Assembly: GCA_017412265.1 (NCBI GenBank)
Contig: JAFPYK010000147.1
Location: 1-12,170 of the forward strand
Origin: Lachnospiraceae bacterium
GTDB taxonomy: Bacteria; Bacillota; Clostridia; Lachnospirales; Lachnospiraceae
Direction of reading: 5' to 3'
Length of the DNA: 12,170 nucleotides
Shown piece by piece: positions 1 through 6,324 of the stretch; the first letter of the stretch is position 1, and each line of letters starts with the position of its first letter. Position numbers and translations under genes: made by a program. The notes under the pieces were generated by a model. The model saw only the letters and a program-made list of their open reading frames with translations. It was not told the origin of the DNA and ran no database searches.

Positions 1-213
1 AAGTCAGGACCACCGGCTTAGCCGGTGGCCTGCACTGCCCCTATAAGGGGCTTTTACCTGCTTGCGCCCGGAAGGCGCACTGACAGTCTGCCAACTGCAC
101 CACATTCTCAGCAGGCCCCCTCGGGGCCTTTTTCAGTGCTTCCTTCTTCCGGCGCAGCCCCATAAGGGGCTTGCTGGTTTGCTTTGGTTTCCCACTGGCC
201 ACTCCAAGTGGCT
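1..213. repeat. Array of six short stem-loops next to the IS200 transposase gene
   Basis: No coding signal is convincing here, but the stretch is packed with perfect short hairpins. They are 10-17/21-28 (8 bp, loop TTA), 37-42/46-51 (6 bp), 63-68/74-79 (TGCGCC/GGCGCA), 113-119/123-129 (7 bp, followed by a T run), 156-161/166-171 (AGCCCC/GGGGCT) and 198-203/207-212 (GCCACT/AGTGGC, followed by a T-rich tract). A longer-range pairing, CCTGCT 57-62 with AGCAGG 110-115, could enclose the third hairpin, but it competes with the fourth. On the plus strand hairpins two, four and six are followed by T runs, so they could act as terminators against transcription entering tnpA antisense. One or more is expected to be the right-end palindrome of the IS; the rest are unexplained. 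Confidence 0.6.
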
Positions 214-690
214 TTATTTCTTGTTTTTCCTCACCGGCTCACCCGTGAACGGGTCGATATATTCCACCAATGACATCTGATCATATTCCAGATCTTCTTT
301 CAATTGATTGCGGATATATTCTTTGATCGCCGCTGTATTCTTTCCTACTGTATCCACATAATATCCTCTACACCAAAAATGCCGGTTCCCATACTTGTAC
401 TTCAGATTTGCATGTTTTTCAAATATCATCAACGAACTTTTTCCCTTTAAATATCCCACGATTTCTGATACCGAGTACTTTGGTGGAATTCTCACCAGCA
501 TGTGGATATGATCCGGGCACGCTTCCGCTTCTATGATTTCTATTCCTTTTCTCCGGCACAATGTTCCAAGTATTTGTCCTACATCTGCTTTAATCTCTTT
601 GTAGATTACTTGTCTTCGGTATTTTGGTGCAAATACAATGTGATACTTGCATTCCCATTTTGTATGGGCTAAACTATTTTCGGTGCTCAT
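214..690 (-). CDS. tnpA: IS200/IS605-family Y1 (HUH) transposase TnpA
   Basis: This single-strand DNA transposase excises and inserts the element as a circular single-stranded intermediate, using hairpins near the element ends. The protein has 158 residues, the usual length for IS200-type TnpA. Visible signatures are the N-terminal KWECKYHIVFAPKYRR strand, the HUH metal-binding motif PDHIHM with His61 and His63, and the catalytic tyrosine Tyr125 in the helix IKEYIRNQ. All key residues are present and the frame is intact, so the enzyme is probably functional. The start ATG at 688-690 follows a strong GGGAGGTG ribosome site, but that site can be sequestered by the leader hairpin at 702-751. No tnpB or accessory gene is next to it. 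Confidence 0.95.
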   Translation of the reverse strand: MSTENSLAHTKWECKYHIVFAPKYRRQVIYKEIKADVGQILGTLCRRKGIEIIEAEACPDHIHMLVRIPPKYSVSEIVGYLKGKSSLMIFEKHANLKYKYGNRHFWCRGYYVDTVGKNTAAIKEYIRNQLKEDLEYDQMSLVEYIDPFTGEPVRKNKK

Positions 691-701
691 TCAGCACACC
701 T

Positions 702-751
702 CCCGTGTTGTTTATTTGTGGTTTGCAGACCTACATTTATTCTAACACGGG
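702..751 (-). promoter_or_regulatory. Leader inverted repeat that can mask the tnpA ribosome-binding site
   Basis: In the tnpA mRNA an 8-nt arm, CCCGTGTT (751-744), is perfectly complementary to AACACGGG (709-702), with 34 nt between them. The second arm runs directly into the Shine-Dalgarno sequence (AACACGGGAGGTG, then ATG at 690), so pairing would bury its first G residues. The classical IS200 of Salmonella is known to repress tnpA translation by a leader stem-loop that hides the ribosome site. The same design is inferred here from position and complementarity. Confidence 0.6.
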
Positions 752-777
752 ATTACTTATATCTAAAGATCTTCCCT

Positions 778-796
778 CCCCCTGCAGAGCAGGGGG
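778..796. repeat. Probable left-end palindrome of the IS200 element
   Basis: CCCCCTGC (778-785), loop AGA, GCAGGGGG (789-796) form a perfect 8-bp stem about 90 nt upstream of tnpA. IS200/IS605 transposases recognise such subterminal hairpins on one strand. On the plus strand it is followed by TTTATTTT and would also work as an intrinsic terminator, stopping transcription that leaves the element. Confidence 0.55.
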
Positions 797-821
797 TTTA
801 TTTTACTGTGACACAATGAAC

Positions 822-848
822 AGAACAGGGGCAGAAAGCCCCTGTTCT
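822..848 (-). terminator. Hairpin downstream of garR, probable terminator
   Basis: An 11-bp perfect stem (822-832 with 838-848, loop of 5) begins 23 bases beyond the garR stop codon. On the minus strand it is followed by GTTCATTGTG, which is only moderately U-rich, so termination may be incomplete. The IS200 element begins shortly after it. Confidence 0.55.
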
Positions 849-871
849 ACAGTTGTCTCCTAATTCGTCGA

Positions 872-1759
872 TTATTTGTCCGAGATCTTGGTGCCGGACA
901 CCTTCGCATAGTACTTCGCCAGCGCGCTGTGATCGTCGCTGCCGCAGCCGTCCGCGCGAAGCGTCATGAACATCTCCATCACCTGTGCAGATAACGGAAG
1001 CGGAGATCCGACCGCATGGCCGGTCTCGATCGCATTGTTCAGGTCCTTGATGTGCAGGTCAATCCGGAAACCGGGCTTGAAGTTGTCGGCGATCATCATC
1101 GGTCCCTTCGCATCCATAACCGTGGAGCCTGCCAGACCGCCGCGAATCGCCTGATAGACCAGCTCCGGATCCACGCCCGCCTTCTTGGCCAGCGTAAATG
1201 CCTCTGCCACAGCCGCGATGTTGCAGGCCACAACGATCTGGTTCGCAAGCTTCGTCGTGTTGCCGGCGCCGATCGGTCCGCAGTAAACCGCAGAGCCGCC
1301 CATCACCAGAAGGATATCCTTGACGCTCTCAAACACTTCCTTGTCGCCGCCGACCATGATCGAAAGCGTTCCGTCGATCGCCTTCGGCTCTCCGCCGGAG
1401 ACAGGAGCATCCAGCATCTTCACGCCCTTCTCGGCGCAGGCCTTCGAGACCTCCTGAGAAGCCAGAGGAGCGATCGAGCTCATATCGATCAGGATGGTCC
1501 CCGGCTTCGCCCCCTCCAGGACACCGTTCGGGCCCATAACCGCAGCCTTCACATGAGGAGAATTGGGCACCATCGTGATGACGATATCACTCTGTGCGGC
1601 CACTTCCGCGTTCGTCGCAGCAGCCGTCGCGCCGCAGGCAACCACTTCCTCGACTGCCGCCGGATTCAGGTCCGCGACAACCAGTTCATACCCTGCCTTC
1701 AGCAGGTTCTTGCTCATGGGTCTTCCCATAATACCAAGGCCGATAAAACCAATCTTCAT
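872..1759 (-). CDS. garR: 2-hydroxy-3-oxopropionate (tartronate semialdehyde) reductase
   Basis: A cytosolic NAD(P)H-dependent reductase of the beta-hydroxyacid dehydrogenase family that converts tartronate semialdehyde to D-glycerate, the last common step of glucarate/galactarate and glyoxylate use. It has 295 residues, essentially the family length. Visible are the N-terminal Rossmann motif GLGIMG (residues 7-12), Asp30 at the end of beta-2 (suggesting NADH preference), the substrate signature DAPVSGGEPKAIDGTLS (117-133), catalytic Lys170 in GAGNTTKLANQ, and the C-terminal GFRIDLHIKDL block. These blocks match the E. coli GarR pattern as I remember it, better than 3-hydroxyisobutyrate dehydrogenase. 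The ATG at 1759 was chosen because AAGGAG lies just upstream and the Rossmann strand starts there; a longer in-frame start at 1837 adds 26 unrelated residues. No garD, garL, gcl or glycerate kinase gene is visible in this window. Confidence 0.88.
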   Translation of the reverse strand: MKIGFIGLGIMGRPMSKNLLKAGYELVVADLNPAAVEEVVACGATAAATNAEVAAQSDIVITMVPNSPHVKAAVMGPNGVLEGAKPGTILIDMSSIAPLASQEVSKACAEKGVKMLDAPVSGGEPKAIDGTLSIMVGGDKEVFESVKDILLVMGGSAVYCGPIGAGNTTKLANQIVVACNIAAVAEAFTLAKKAGVDPELVYQAIRGGLAGSTVMDAKGPMMIADNFKPGFRIDLHIKDLNNAIETGHAVGSPLPLSAQVMEMFMTLRADGCGSDDHSALAKYYAKVSGTKISDK

Positions 1760-1800
1760 AACAATCTCCTTCCGTAACCCTGCGGGTCCTGATAATGCTT

Positions 1801-1824
1801 CGGCGCGAAGTTGCCTTCGCGCCG
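1801..1824 (-). other. GC-rich stem-loop in the leader of garR
   Basis: A 10-bp perfect stem (1801-1810 with 1815-1824, loop TTGC on the plus strand) lies about 40 bases upstream of the garR start codon. No U run follows, so it is more likely an mRNA-stabilising or processing structure than a terminator. Confidence 0.4.
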
Positions 1825-1835
1825 GCTCTCTATCC

Positions 1836-1865
1836 ATGATAACATGGATTCTTTTGCTAATTCAA
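1836..1865 (-). promoter_or_regulatory. Possible garR promoter with a dyad over the -10
   Basis: On the minus strand TTGAAT (1865-1860) and TATCAT (1841-1836) are separated by 18 nt, a plausible but imperfect sigma-A promoter. A perfect 7-bp dyad, ATCCATG/CATGGAT (1832-1838 and 1843-1849), covers the -10 and could be an operator or simply a short hairpin. It would allow garR to be transcribed apart from the hydrolase gene. Confidence 0.35.
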
Positions 1866-1872
1866 CTGTTAA

Positions 1873-1891
1873 TCTGCGGTCTCTCCGCAGA
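1873..1891 (-). terminator. Short hairpin just after the hydrolase gene, weak terminator at best
   Basis: A 7-bp stem TCTGCGG/CCGCAGA with a 5-nt loop starts 12 bases past the stop codon at 1903. The minus-strand sequence after it (TTAACAG) is not a U run, so read-through into garR is likely. Confidence 0.3.
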
Positions 1892-1902
1892 ATCTGTCCG
1901 GA

Positions 1903-2415
1903 TTATCCGCGCTTCTTTAAGCGCAGGCGACATACCGGAGCCCCCTCAGCGATGGTGCTGTCCAGATAGAAATCCGCGCCTTCCACCAGATCGAAGATAC
2001 CTCTGTCGCCCTCCATGGCGATATCGCAGCACTTCGCGATGAGCTCCTCATCATCCGTGCACTTCTGCCATCCGGCAACCAGCGGGCAGTAATGATGGTC
2101 GATGATGATCTCTTCCGGCGTATCCTTCACGTACTCCTTCTCAAATGTACGGGTTCCGAGCGTGTTGTTGCGGAACATGTTGAGGATCTGCTGCAGGTCG
2201 CTTCTGTCCTGAACGGCCGCGTTCAGAGACTCCTCGCCGCGCAGATGTCCGACTCTGCGGATGGCAGGTCTGCACCACTCTTCCCAGTCAAGGCCTCTCT
2301 TGGCAGCCTCATCGTTCTGGAAGAAGAACCACTCTGCTCTCTGCTCAATATCAGAACGGCGGATATTCAGCTGCGGATCGTCCGTAATGCTCGGAATGTT
2401 TTTAATCTTACCCAT
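1903..2415 (-). CDS. L-2-amino-thiazoline-4-carboxylate hydrolase-family protein
   Basis: I recognise the pattern of the small ATC-hydrolase-like family (Pfam ATC_hydrolase). Its founding member, from Pseudomonas, opens the ring of L-2-amino-thiazoline-4-carboxylate to N-carbamoyl-L-cysteine; most Clostridia members have no tested function. The protein has 170 residues and no signal peptide or membrane segment. The family-like part is C-terminal: HHYCPLVAGW around Cys110, a paired Cys129-Cys130 followed by Asp131, an acidic stretch with GIFD, and a final strand ending in GAPVCRLRL with Cys162. The N-terminal half is charged and helical with a WFF-x5-AA-x6-WEEW segment. The ATG at 2415 follows AAGGAG; the longer start at 2475 lacks this support. 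It sits between livF and garR, so its substrate may be imported by the liv transporter, but that is inference. The family call is likely; the reaction is unproven. Confidence 0.7.
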   Translation of the reverse strand: MGKIKNIPSITDDPQLNIRRSDIEQRAEWFFFQNDEAAKRGLDWEEWCRPAIRRVGHLRGEESLNAAVQDRSDLQQILNMFRNNTLGTRTFEKEYVKDTPEEIIIDHHYCPLVAGWQKCTDDEELIAKCCDIAMEGDRGIFDLVEGADFYLDSTIAEGAPVCRLRLKKRG

Positions 2416-2444
2416 GTCATTTCTCCTTTTCGTACTTATCTGAA

Positions 2445-2474
2445 TGCCGGGCACCCGTTTCCGGGCGTCCGGCA
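2445..2474 (-). other. GC-rich hairpin in the hydrolase gene leader
   Basis: TGCCGG (2445-2450) pairs with CCGGCA (2469-2474), with an inner CCCG/CGGG stem around a TTT loop. It lies 30 bases upstream of the start codon. There is no U run after it on the minus strand, so it is not an obvious terminator. Confidence 0.4.
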
Positions 2475-2506
2475 CTTCCTACATGATAAATGTTTCTGCA
2501 AATGCA

Positions 2507-2529
2507 CCGCGCAAGCGCGCCCGCATCCT
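2507..2529. repeat. 23-bp GC-rich direct repeat, copy 1
   Basis: Twenty-three bases identical to 2621-2643, built around the palindrome CGCGCAAGCGCG. CAAATGC lies just before both copies (2500-2506 here). It lies in the non-coding spacer between livF and the hydrolase gene. Confidence 0.8.
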
Positions 2530-2597
2530 CGCAGTCTTCGCAACTTAGGTCGCCGCCCTCCTTCGTCGGGCGTCCGACTACCGTTGCTCATCCTGCA

Positions 2598-2656
2598 ATC
2601 CGCATCGCAAATGCTGCTTGCCGCGCAAGCGCGCCCGCATCCTTTGCGATGCGGAT
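2598..2656 (-). repeat. 14-bp perfect inverted repeat enclosing direct-repeat copy 2
   Basis: Bases 2598-2611 are perfectly complementary to 2643-2656. The loop holds the second copy of the 23-bp repeat (2621-2643), which itself contains a GC-rich palindrome. In the livF transcript this forms a long, very stable stem-loop starting about 18 nt after the livF stop codon. No U run follows on the minus strand, so it may protect the 3' end of the liv mRNA or reduce, rather than stop, read-through into the hydrolase and garR genes. Confidence 0.7.
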
Positions 2657-2673
2657 CACGATGCCTCTATCGC

Positions 2674-3390
2674 TTACATGCCTCCGAGGTAAGCGGCTCT
2701 TACCTTCGGATCGTTCATCAGGTCGCTGCCCTTGCCTTCCATCGTAATGTCGCCGGTCTCCAGCACGTAGCCGTAGTCGGAGATCGACAAAGCCATCTTC
2801 GCGTTCTGCTCCACCAGCAGGATGGTCGTTCCCATCTTGTTGATGCGCTGAATCAGGGCGAAGATCTCCTTGATGATCAGCGGTGCAAGTCCCAGCGAAG
2901 GCTCATCCAGCATCAGCAGTCTCGGGCTGCCCATCAGGGCACGTCCGACTGCCAGCATCTGCTGCTCGCCGCCGGAGAGGGTTCCTGCCACCTGTTTCTC
3001 ACGCTCTTTTAAGATCGGGAACAGGTCGAACACTTCCTCCAGAGTCTTGGCGACCTTGCCCTTATCCTTCACCGTCAGGGCACCCATCATCAGGTTCTCA
3101 TGCACCGACATACGGGGGAAGATCTGTCTGCCCTCCGGAGCCAGGACGATACCGTTCTTCACGATATAATCGCTGGACTTGCCGACGATATCCTTGCCCT
3201 CGAAGAGGATCTTGCCCTCTGCGGTCTTCACGATACCGGAGATCGCATTCATCGTCGTGGACTTGCCGGCGCCGTTGCTGCCGATCAGGGTCACGATCTG
3301 GCCCTCTTCTACCTTCAGGTCAATGCCGTGCAGGGCTTTGATGTTGCCATAGTTAACCTTCAGACCTTCAATCTTTAAAATCTCAGCCAT
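2674..3390 (-). CDS. livF: HAAT-family ABC importer, ATP-binding protein LivF
   Basis: The second ATPase of a branched-chain-amino-acid-type ABC importer; with LivG it powers transport through LivH-LivM from the cytoplasmic face. It has 238 residues, the normal LivF length. Walker A is GSNGAGKS (37-44), the Q-loop region contains APEGRQIFP (84-92, the LivF hallmark), the ABC signature is LSGGEQQ (138-144), and Walker B is LLMLDEP (158-164) followed by SLGLAP. The switch position is occupied in LLVEQNAKMAL, Gln in place of His, as is usual in LivF. The ATG at 3390 is preceded by GGAGG; upstream codons back to 3504 would overlap livG and are rejected. Only two bases separate it from the livG stop, so translation is probably coupled. 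Confidence 0.95.
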   Translation of the reverse strand: MAEILKIEGLKVNYGNIKALHGIDLKVEEGQIVTLIGSNGAGKSTTMNAISGIVKTAEGKILFEGKDIVGKSSDYIVKNGIVLAPEGRQIFPRMSVHENLMMGALTVKDKGKVAKTLEEVFDLFPILKEREKQVAGTLSGGEQQMLAVGRALMGSPRLLMLDEPSLGLAPLIIKEIFALIQRINKMGTTILLVEQNAKMALSISDYGYVLETGDITMEGKGSDLMNDPKVRAAYLGGM

Positions 3391-3392
3391 GG

Positions 3393-4157
3393 TTACACCT
3401 CCTCGCCCAGGTAAGCATCGATAACCGCCTGGTTGGACTGGATCTCCGCAGGAGTTCCGTCCGCGATCAGATAGCCCTGGTTCTGCACATAGATGCGGTC
3501 GCACAGGTTCATGACCAGCTTCATATCATGCTCGATCAGGAACACCGTATAGCCCTTGTCGCGCAGCTCACGGATGAACTCCATCAGCTCCGCCGTCTCC
3601 TGCTCGTTCATACCTGCCGCAGGCTCATCCAGCAGAAGCAGTCTCGCGCCGGTTGCCATCGCACGCACGATCTCCAGACGTCTCTGCGCGCCGTAAGGCA
3701 GGCTGTCCGCGCGGTCATCCGCATGCGTTGCCAGTCCGGTCATCGCCAGCAGCTTCATGCACTCCTCGGTCATCTCCTTCTCCGCCTTATTTCTCCTCGG
3801 AAGGTGGAAGGCGTCGAAGAACAGGTTCGACTTAGAACGGATATGCATGCCGATCCGCACATTGTCCAGCACGGTCAGGGACTTGAACAGACGAATGTTC
3901 TGGAAGGTTCTTGCCATACCGTCCTTCGTGATCTCATGGACCGGCTTGCCGGTGATGTCCCTGTCCTCGAAGATTACTTTGCCCTTGGTCGGGTTGTACA
4001 CACCGGTAATGCAGTTGAACGTCGTCGTCTTGCCGGCGCCGTTGGGGCCGATCAGGCCGACGATTTCCTTCTCGTCTACGTGAATGCTCACGTCATTGAC
4101 TGCGACCAGACCGCCGAAGACCTGAGTGATATTCTTAAGCTCTAACATTGTCTTCAT
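3393..4157 (-). CDS. livG: HAAT-family ABC importer, ATP-binding protein LivG
   Basis: The first ATPase of the importer. It has 254 residues, matching LivG. Walker A is GPNGAGKT (37-44); TFQNIRLF (84-91) is the LivG-type Q-loop; the ABC signature is the LivG variant LPYGAQRRLEI (153-163) rather than LSGGQ; Walker B is LLLLDEP (173-179); the switch histidine is His210 in FLIEHDM. The C-terminal end AIQ-to-YLGEEV-like segment is typical of the family. Its ATG overlaps the livM stop in an ATGA arrangement, and AAGGAGG sits 7 nt upstream. A second in-frame ATG three codons later (4148) is possible, but the ribosome site fits the first. Confidence 0.95.
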   Translation of the reverse strand: MKTMLELKNITQVFGGLVAVNDVSIHVDEKEIVGLIGPNGAGKTTTFNCITGVYNPTKGKVIFEDRDITGKPVHEITKDGMARTFQNIRLFKSLTVLDNVRIGMHIRSKSNLFFDAFHLPRRNKAEKEMTEECMKLLAMTGLATHADDRADSLPYGAQRRLEIVRAMATGARLLLLDEPAAGMNEQETAELMEFIRELRDKGYTVFLIEHDMKLVMNLCDRIYVQNQGYLIADGTPAEIQSNQAVIDAYLGEEV

Positions 4158-5197
4158 GCCTGTTCCTCCTTCTTCAGTTCCTCGTAAGGAGTCTCCTCGC
4201 CGTCAAGCAGGGCTGCAGCCTCTTCCGGAGTCACAGCGTATTTTTTCTTGATGCCAAGGATCTGGGAGAAGGTCGTTCTGCCCAGGATACCCTGAGGCCG
4301 GAAGATCATCATCACAGCGATGATCAGGCCGTAGATCAGCATACGCAGAGCTGCCAGATCACGCAGCGCCTCGGGAAGGATCGAGAGAATCACCGCACCC
4401 AGGATGCTGCCGGGCACGCCGCCCAGGCCACCCAGGATAACCATCGAAAGGATGGAGGTGGACTGCTCGAAGTTGAAAGCACTCGGGTCAATGAATCTCA
4501 TATAATGCGCATAGAACGCACCCATCATACCGCACAGGGCGGCAGAGATGGTAAATGTCATAACCTTGTAATAACGGATGTTGACACCCATCGCACTCGC
4601 CGCGATCTCATCCTCACGCACGGACATGATCGCACGTCCCACATGAGAGTTGGAGATGTTGATGACGAAGAAGATGATGATCAGCATCAGGATCAGGGCC
4701 AGCCAGTAGTAATCACCGTTGGTCTTAATCTGCCATCCGAGCACGAGAGGCTTCTTGATGCCGGTCATGCCCATCGGTCCGCGGGTCAGGCTCATCCAGT
4801 TCAGCTCGGTCAGACGGACCACTTCACAGAAGCCCAGCGTAACGATCGCCAGGTAACTGCCGGAAAGCTTCAGAGCCGGGATACCAAGGATGATACCGAA
4901 AGCAGCCGCGATCAGAACCGCACAGAGCATCGTAGGAACAAAGCTCCAGCCGAACCGGTCAGACAGGATCGCAGAGGTATAAGCTCCGATACCCATGAAC
5001 GCCGCATGGCCCAGCGAAACCTGTCCCATGAAACCGGTAATCAGGTTCAGGGAAAGAGCAAGTGCGGAATACATCACGCACAGGGTCGCAACACGGACGA
5101 AATACTGGTTCTTCAGATACAGGGGAAGCGTAGCAACCAGGATCAGGAAAATCACGAACAGGGCGATCCGGATCTTCGGGGATAAACCTTTCTTCAT
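4154..5197 (-). CDS. livM: HAAT-family ABC importer, permease LivM
   Basis: An integral membrane permease that forms the translocation pore together with LivH. It has 347 residues with many hydrophobic helices beginning at residues 10-27. Family landmarks are ALSLNLITGFMGQVSLGHAAFMGIGAYT (residues 46-73), the cytoplasmic coupling loop GRAIMSVREDEIAASAMGV (187-205), and ILGGLGGVPGSILGA (254-268). After the last helix there is a hydrophilic, Glu/Lys-rich tail (about 312-347: KKKYAVTPEEAAALL and onward) of the kind seen in many Clostridia LivM proteins. The ATG at 5197 has AGGGGG 7 nt upstream. The gene overlaps livG by 4 bases and begins 12 bases after livH ends, so the four liv genes form one tight transcription unit. 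Confidence 0.94.
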   Translation of the reverse strand: MKKGLSPKIRIALFVIFLILVATLPLYLKNQYFVRVATLCVMYSALALSLNLITGFMGQVSLGHAAFMGIGAYTSAILSDRFGWSFVPTMLCAVLIAAAFGIILGIPALKLSGSYLAIVTLGFCEVVRLTELNWMSLTRGPMGMTGIKKPLVLGWQIKTNGDYYWLALILMLIIIFFVINISNSHVGRAIMSVREDEIAASAMGVNIRYYKVMTFTISAALCGMMGAFYAHYMRFIDPSAFNFEQSTSILSMVILGGLGGVPGSILGAVILSILPEALRDLAALRMLIYGLIIAVMMIFRPQGILGRTTFSQILGIKKKYAVTPEEAAALLDGEETPYEELKKEEQA

Positions 5198-5209
5198 GAC
5201 AGCACCCCC

Positions 5210-6085
5210 TTATACCTTGCTGATCTTCTTCTGGCCGAACAGTCCGGAAGGACGGATCAGCAGGACAAAGATCAGAACGATGAAACCGACAGCATCCTTA
5301 AATCCGGAGCTGACATAGCCCGCGAACATGGACTCCAGAATACCGATGGAGAATCCGCCGACCACAGCGCCCGGAAGGCTTCCGATACCGCCGAGAACCG
5401 CAGACGCGAAGGTCTTCATACCGACCGTAAAGCCCATCTGCAGGTCGACACTGTAGTAGTACATGCCGAACATGATACCGGCCACAGCGGCCAGTGCAGA
5501 GCCGAGCAGGAAGGTAAATGTGATGACCAGGTCTGTATTGACGCCCATCAGCTTCGCAGCCGTCTGGTTCTGTGCGATGGCACGCATCGAAGCACCGATC
5601 TTGGTCTTGTAGACCAGGAGCGAGGTGGCACCCATCAGTGCAAGAGTCAGCAAGATCGTGAAGACCTGCAGGTAACTCATGACTGCGTTGCCCACCATAA
5701 ACTGGGTTCTCGGGAACACTTCCTTGAAAGGAATCGCTTCGGAACCGAAGACCAGCATGATCAGGTTCTGAAGGAAGGTAGAAACACCGATGGTGGCAAT
5801 CAGATAGGAGACTCTGGAAGCTCCTCTTTTACGCATCGGCATCAGTGCGAGACGGTCCGTCAGCATACCGAACAGCGCGCAGGTACCAATCGATAAGATA
5901 ACGGCGAGCCACAGCGGAAGACCTCCGCGCAGCGCCACAGCTGCCACATATCCGCCCAGCATGAAGATCGAGCTGTGGGCGAAGTTGGTCAGCTCCAACA
6001 CACCGAAAACCATCGAGTATCCTACGGCAACAAGTGCATACGAACTGCCGATCGTAAGACCATTGATTAACTGTTGCAGAAACAC
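5210..6085 (-). CDS. livH: HAAT-family ABC importer, permease LivH (GTG start)
   Basis: A permease partner of LivM and the first gene of the livHMGF operon. It has 291 residues. Recognisable blocks are FLQQLINGLTIGSSYALVAVGYSMVFGVLELTNFAH (residues 2-37, the classical LivH N-terminus), the coupling loop IGASMRAIAQNQTAAKLMGV (163-182), and AVLGGIGSLPGAVVGG near the C-terminus. The start is GTG at 6085-6083: FLQQ must be near the N-terminus to match the family, there is no upstream ATG in frame, and AGGTGA lies a few bases upstream. The weak start codon and the long leader may limit expression of the permeases relative to the binding proteins. Confidence 0.94.
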   Translation of the reverse strand: MFLQQLINGLTIGSSYALVAVGYSMVFGVLELTNFAHSSIFMLGGYVAAVALRGGLPLWLAVILSIGTCALFGMLTDRLALMPMRKRGASRVSYLIATIGVSTFLQNLIMLVFGSEAIPFKEVFPRTQFMVGNAVMSYLQVFTILLTLALMGATSLLVYKTKIGASMRAIAQNQTAAKLMGVNTDLVITFTFLLGSALAAVAGIMFGMYYYSVDLQMGFTVGMKTFASAVLGGIGSLPGAVVGGFSIGILESMFAGYVSSGFKDAVGFIVLIFVLLIRPSGLFGQKKISKV

Positions 6086-6275
6086 TCTTTCACCTACTTT
6101 CCGAACCGGAAGCGGGCATTCCCGTGACCACGTCCGTCACCGATCCCTTCGCACCGATTCATTCATTGTCAATAGCAGCTGTTACGTGCCGGACGTCTCT
6201 GAGAACTACCGCTCCGGCCGTTCGAGATTCTGATGCTGCAAAATGCAATCTCTTTCTGCGCAGACACCCATTGAT
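6086..6275 (-). other. Long untranslated leader of the livHMGF mRNA
   Basis: The predicted transcript start near 6275 leaves about 190 nt before the GTG. I see no open frame with a ribosome site and no riboswitch I recognise. There are small possible stems, for example GTGAC/GTCAC around 6120-6137, and no terminator U run. A leader this long could hold a regulatory structure, but the sequence does not show one clearly. Confidence 0.4.
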
Positions 6276-6281
6276 AAAACG

Positions 6282-6310
6282 ATTATACCATAGCGTAAAA
6301 TCAATGTCTA
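6282..6310 (-). promoter_or_regulatory. livHMGF promoter
   Basis: The -35 TAGACA (6310-6305), a 17-nt spacer and the perfect -10 TATAAT (6287-6282) preceded by TGG (extended -10) form a near-consensus sigma-A promoter on the minus strand. The block ATTCTTATAGAC-N16-GGTATAAT is also found at the livK2 promoter with the same spacing. Confidence 0.8.
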
Positions 6311-6324
6311 TAAGAATGAAATTA

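Larger units (their letters stand above)
1..800 (-). mobile_element. IS200/IS605-family insertion element (tnpA only), left boundary not defined
   Basis: The element consists of a single Y1 transposase gene flanked by subterminal hairpins and carries no tnpB. The left (5') end of the element is on the right side here: a perfect 8-bp stem with a 3-nt loop at 778-796 is the likely left-end palindrome. The right end should lie in the hairpin-rich stretch at 1-213 or beyond the window edge. IS200-type elements move as single strands, have no terminal inverted repeats and make no target duplication, so exact tips cannot be read from sequence alone. The element sits just downstream of the garR terminator-like hairpin, a typical harmless landing place. 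Confidence 0.75.

Noticed and set aside
57..115. tRNA-like look of the minus strand (GTGGTGCAGTTGGCAGAC)
   Set aside because: No T-arm consensus, acceptor stem or anticodon arm of proper size could be formed, so it is treated only as part of the hairpin array.
1016..1777. A 253-codon plus-strand frame opposite garR
   Set aside because: It is the antisense shadow of a clear GarR coding sequence. It is rich in Arg, His and Asp without domain pattern and has no ribosome site.
2507..2643. The two 23-bp repeats as the start of a CRISPR array
   Set aside because: There are only two copies, 91 bases apart with a structured spacer, and no cas genes. The repeat sits in a larger inverted repeat, which fits a palindromic element better.
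4148..5185. A 345-codon plus-strand frame opposite livM
   Set aside because: It is a strongly hydrophilic His/Gln/Asp-rich shadow of a membrane protein; the livM frame has all the family motifs.
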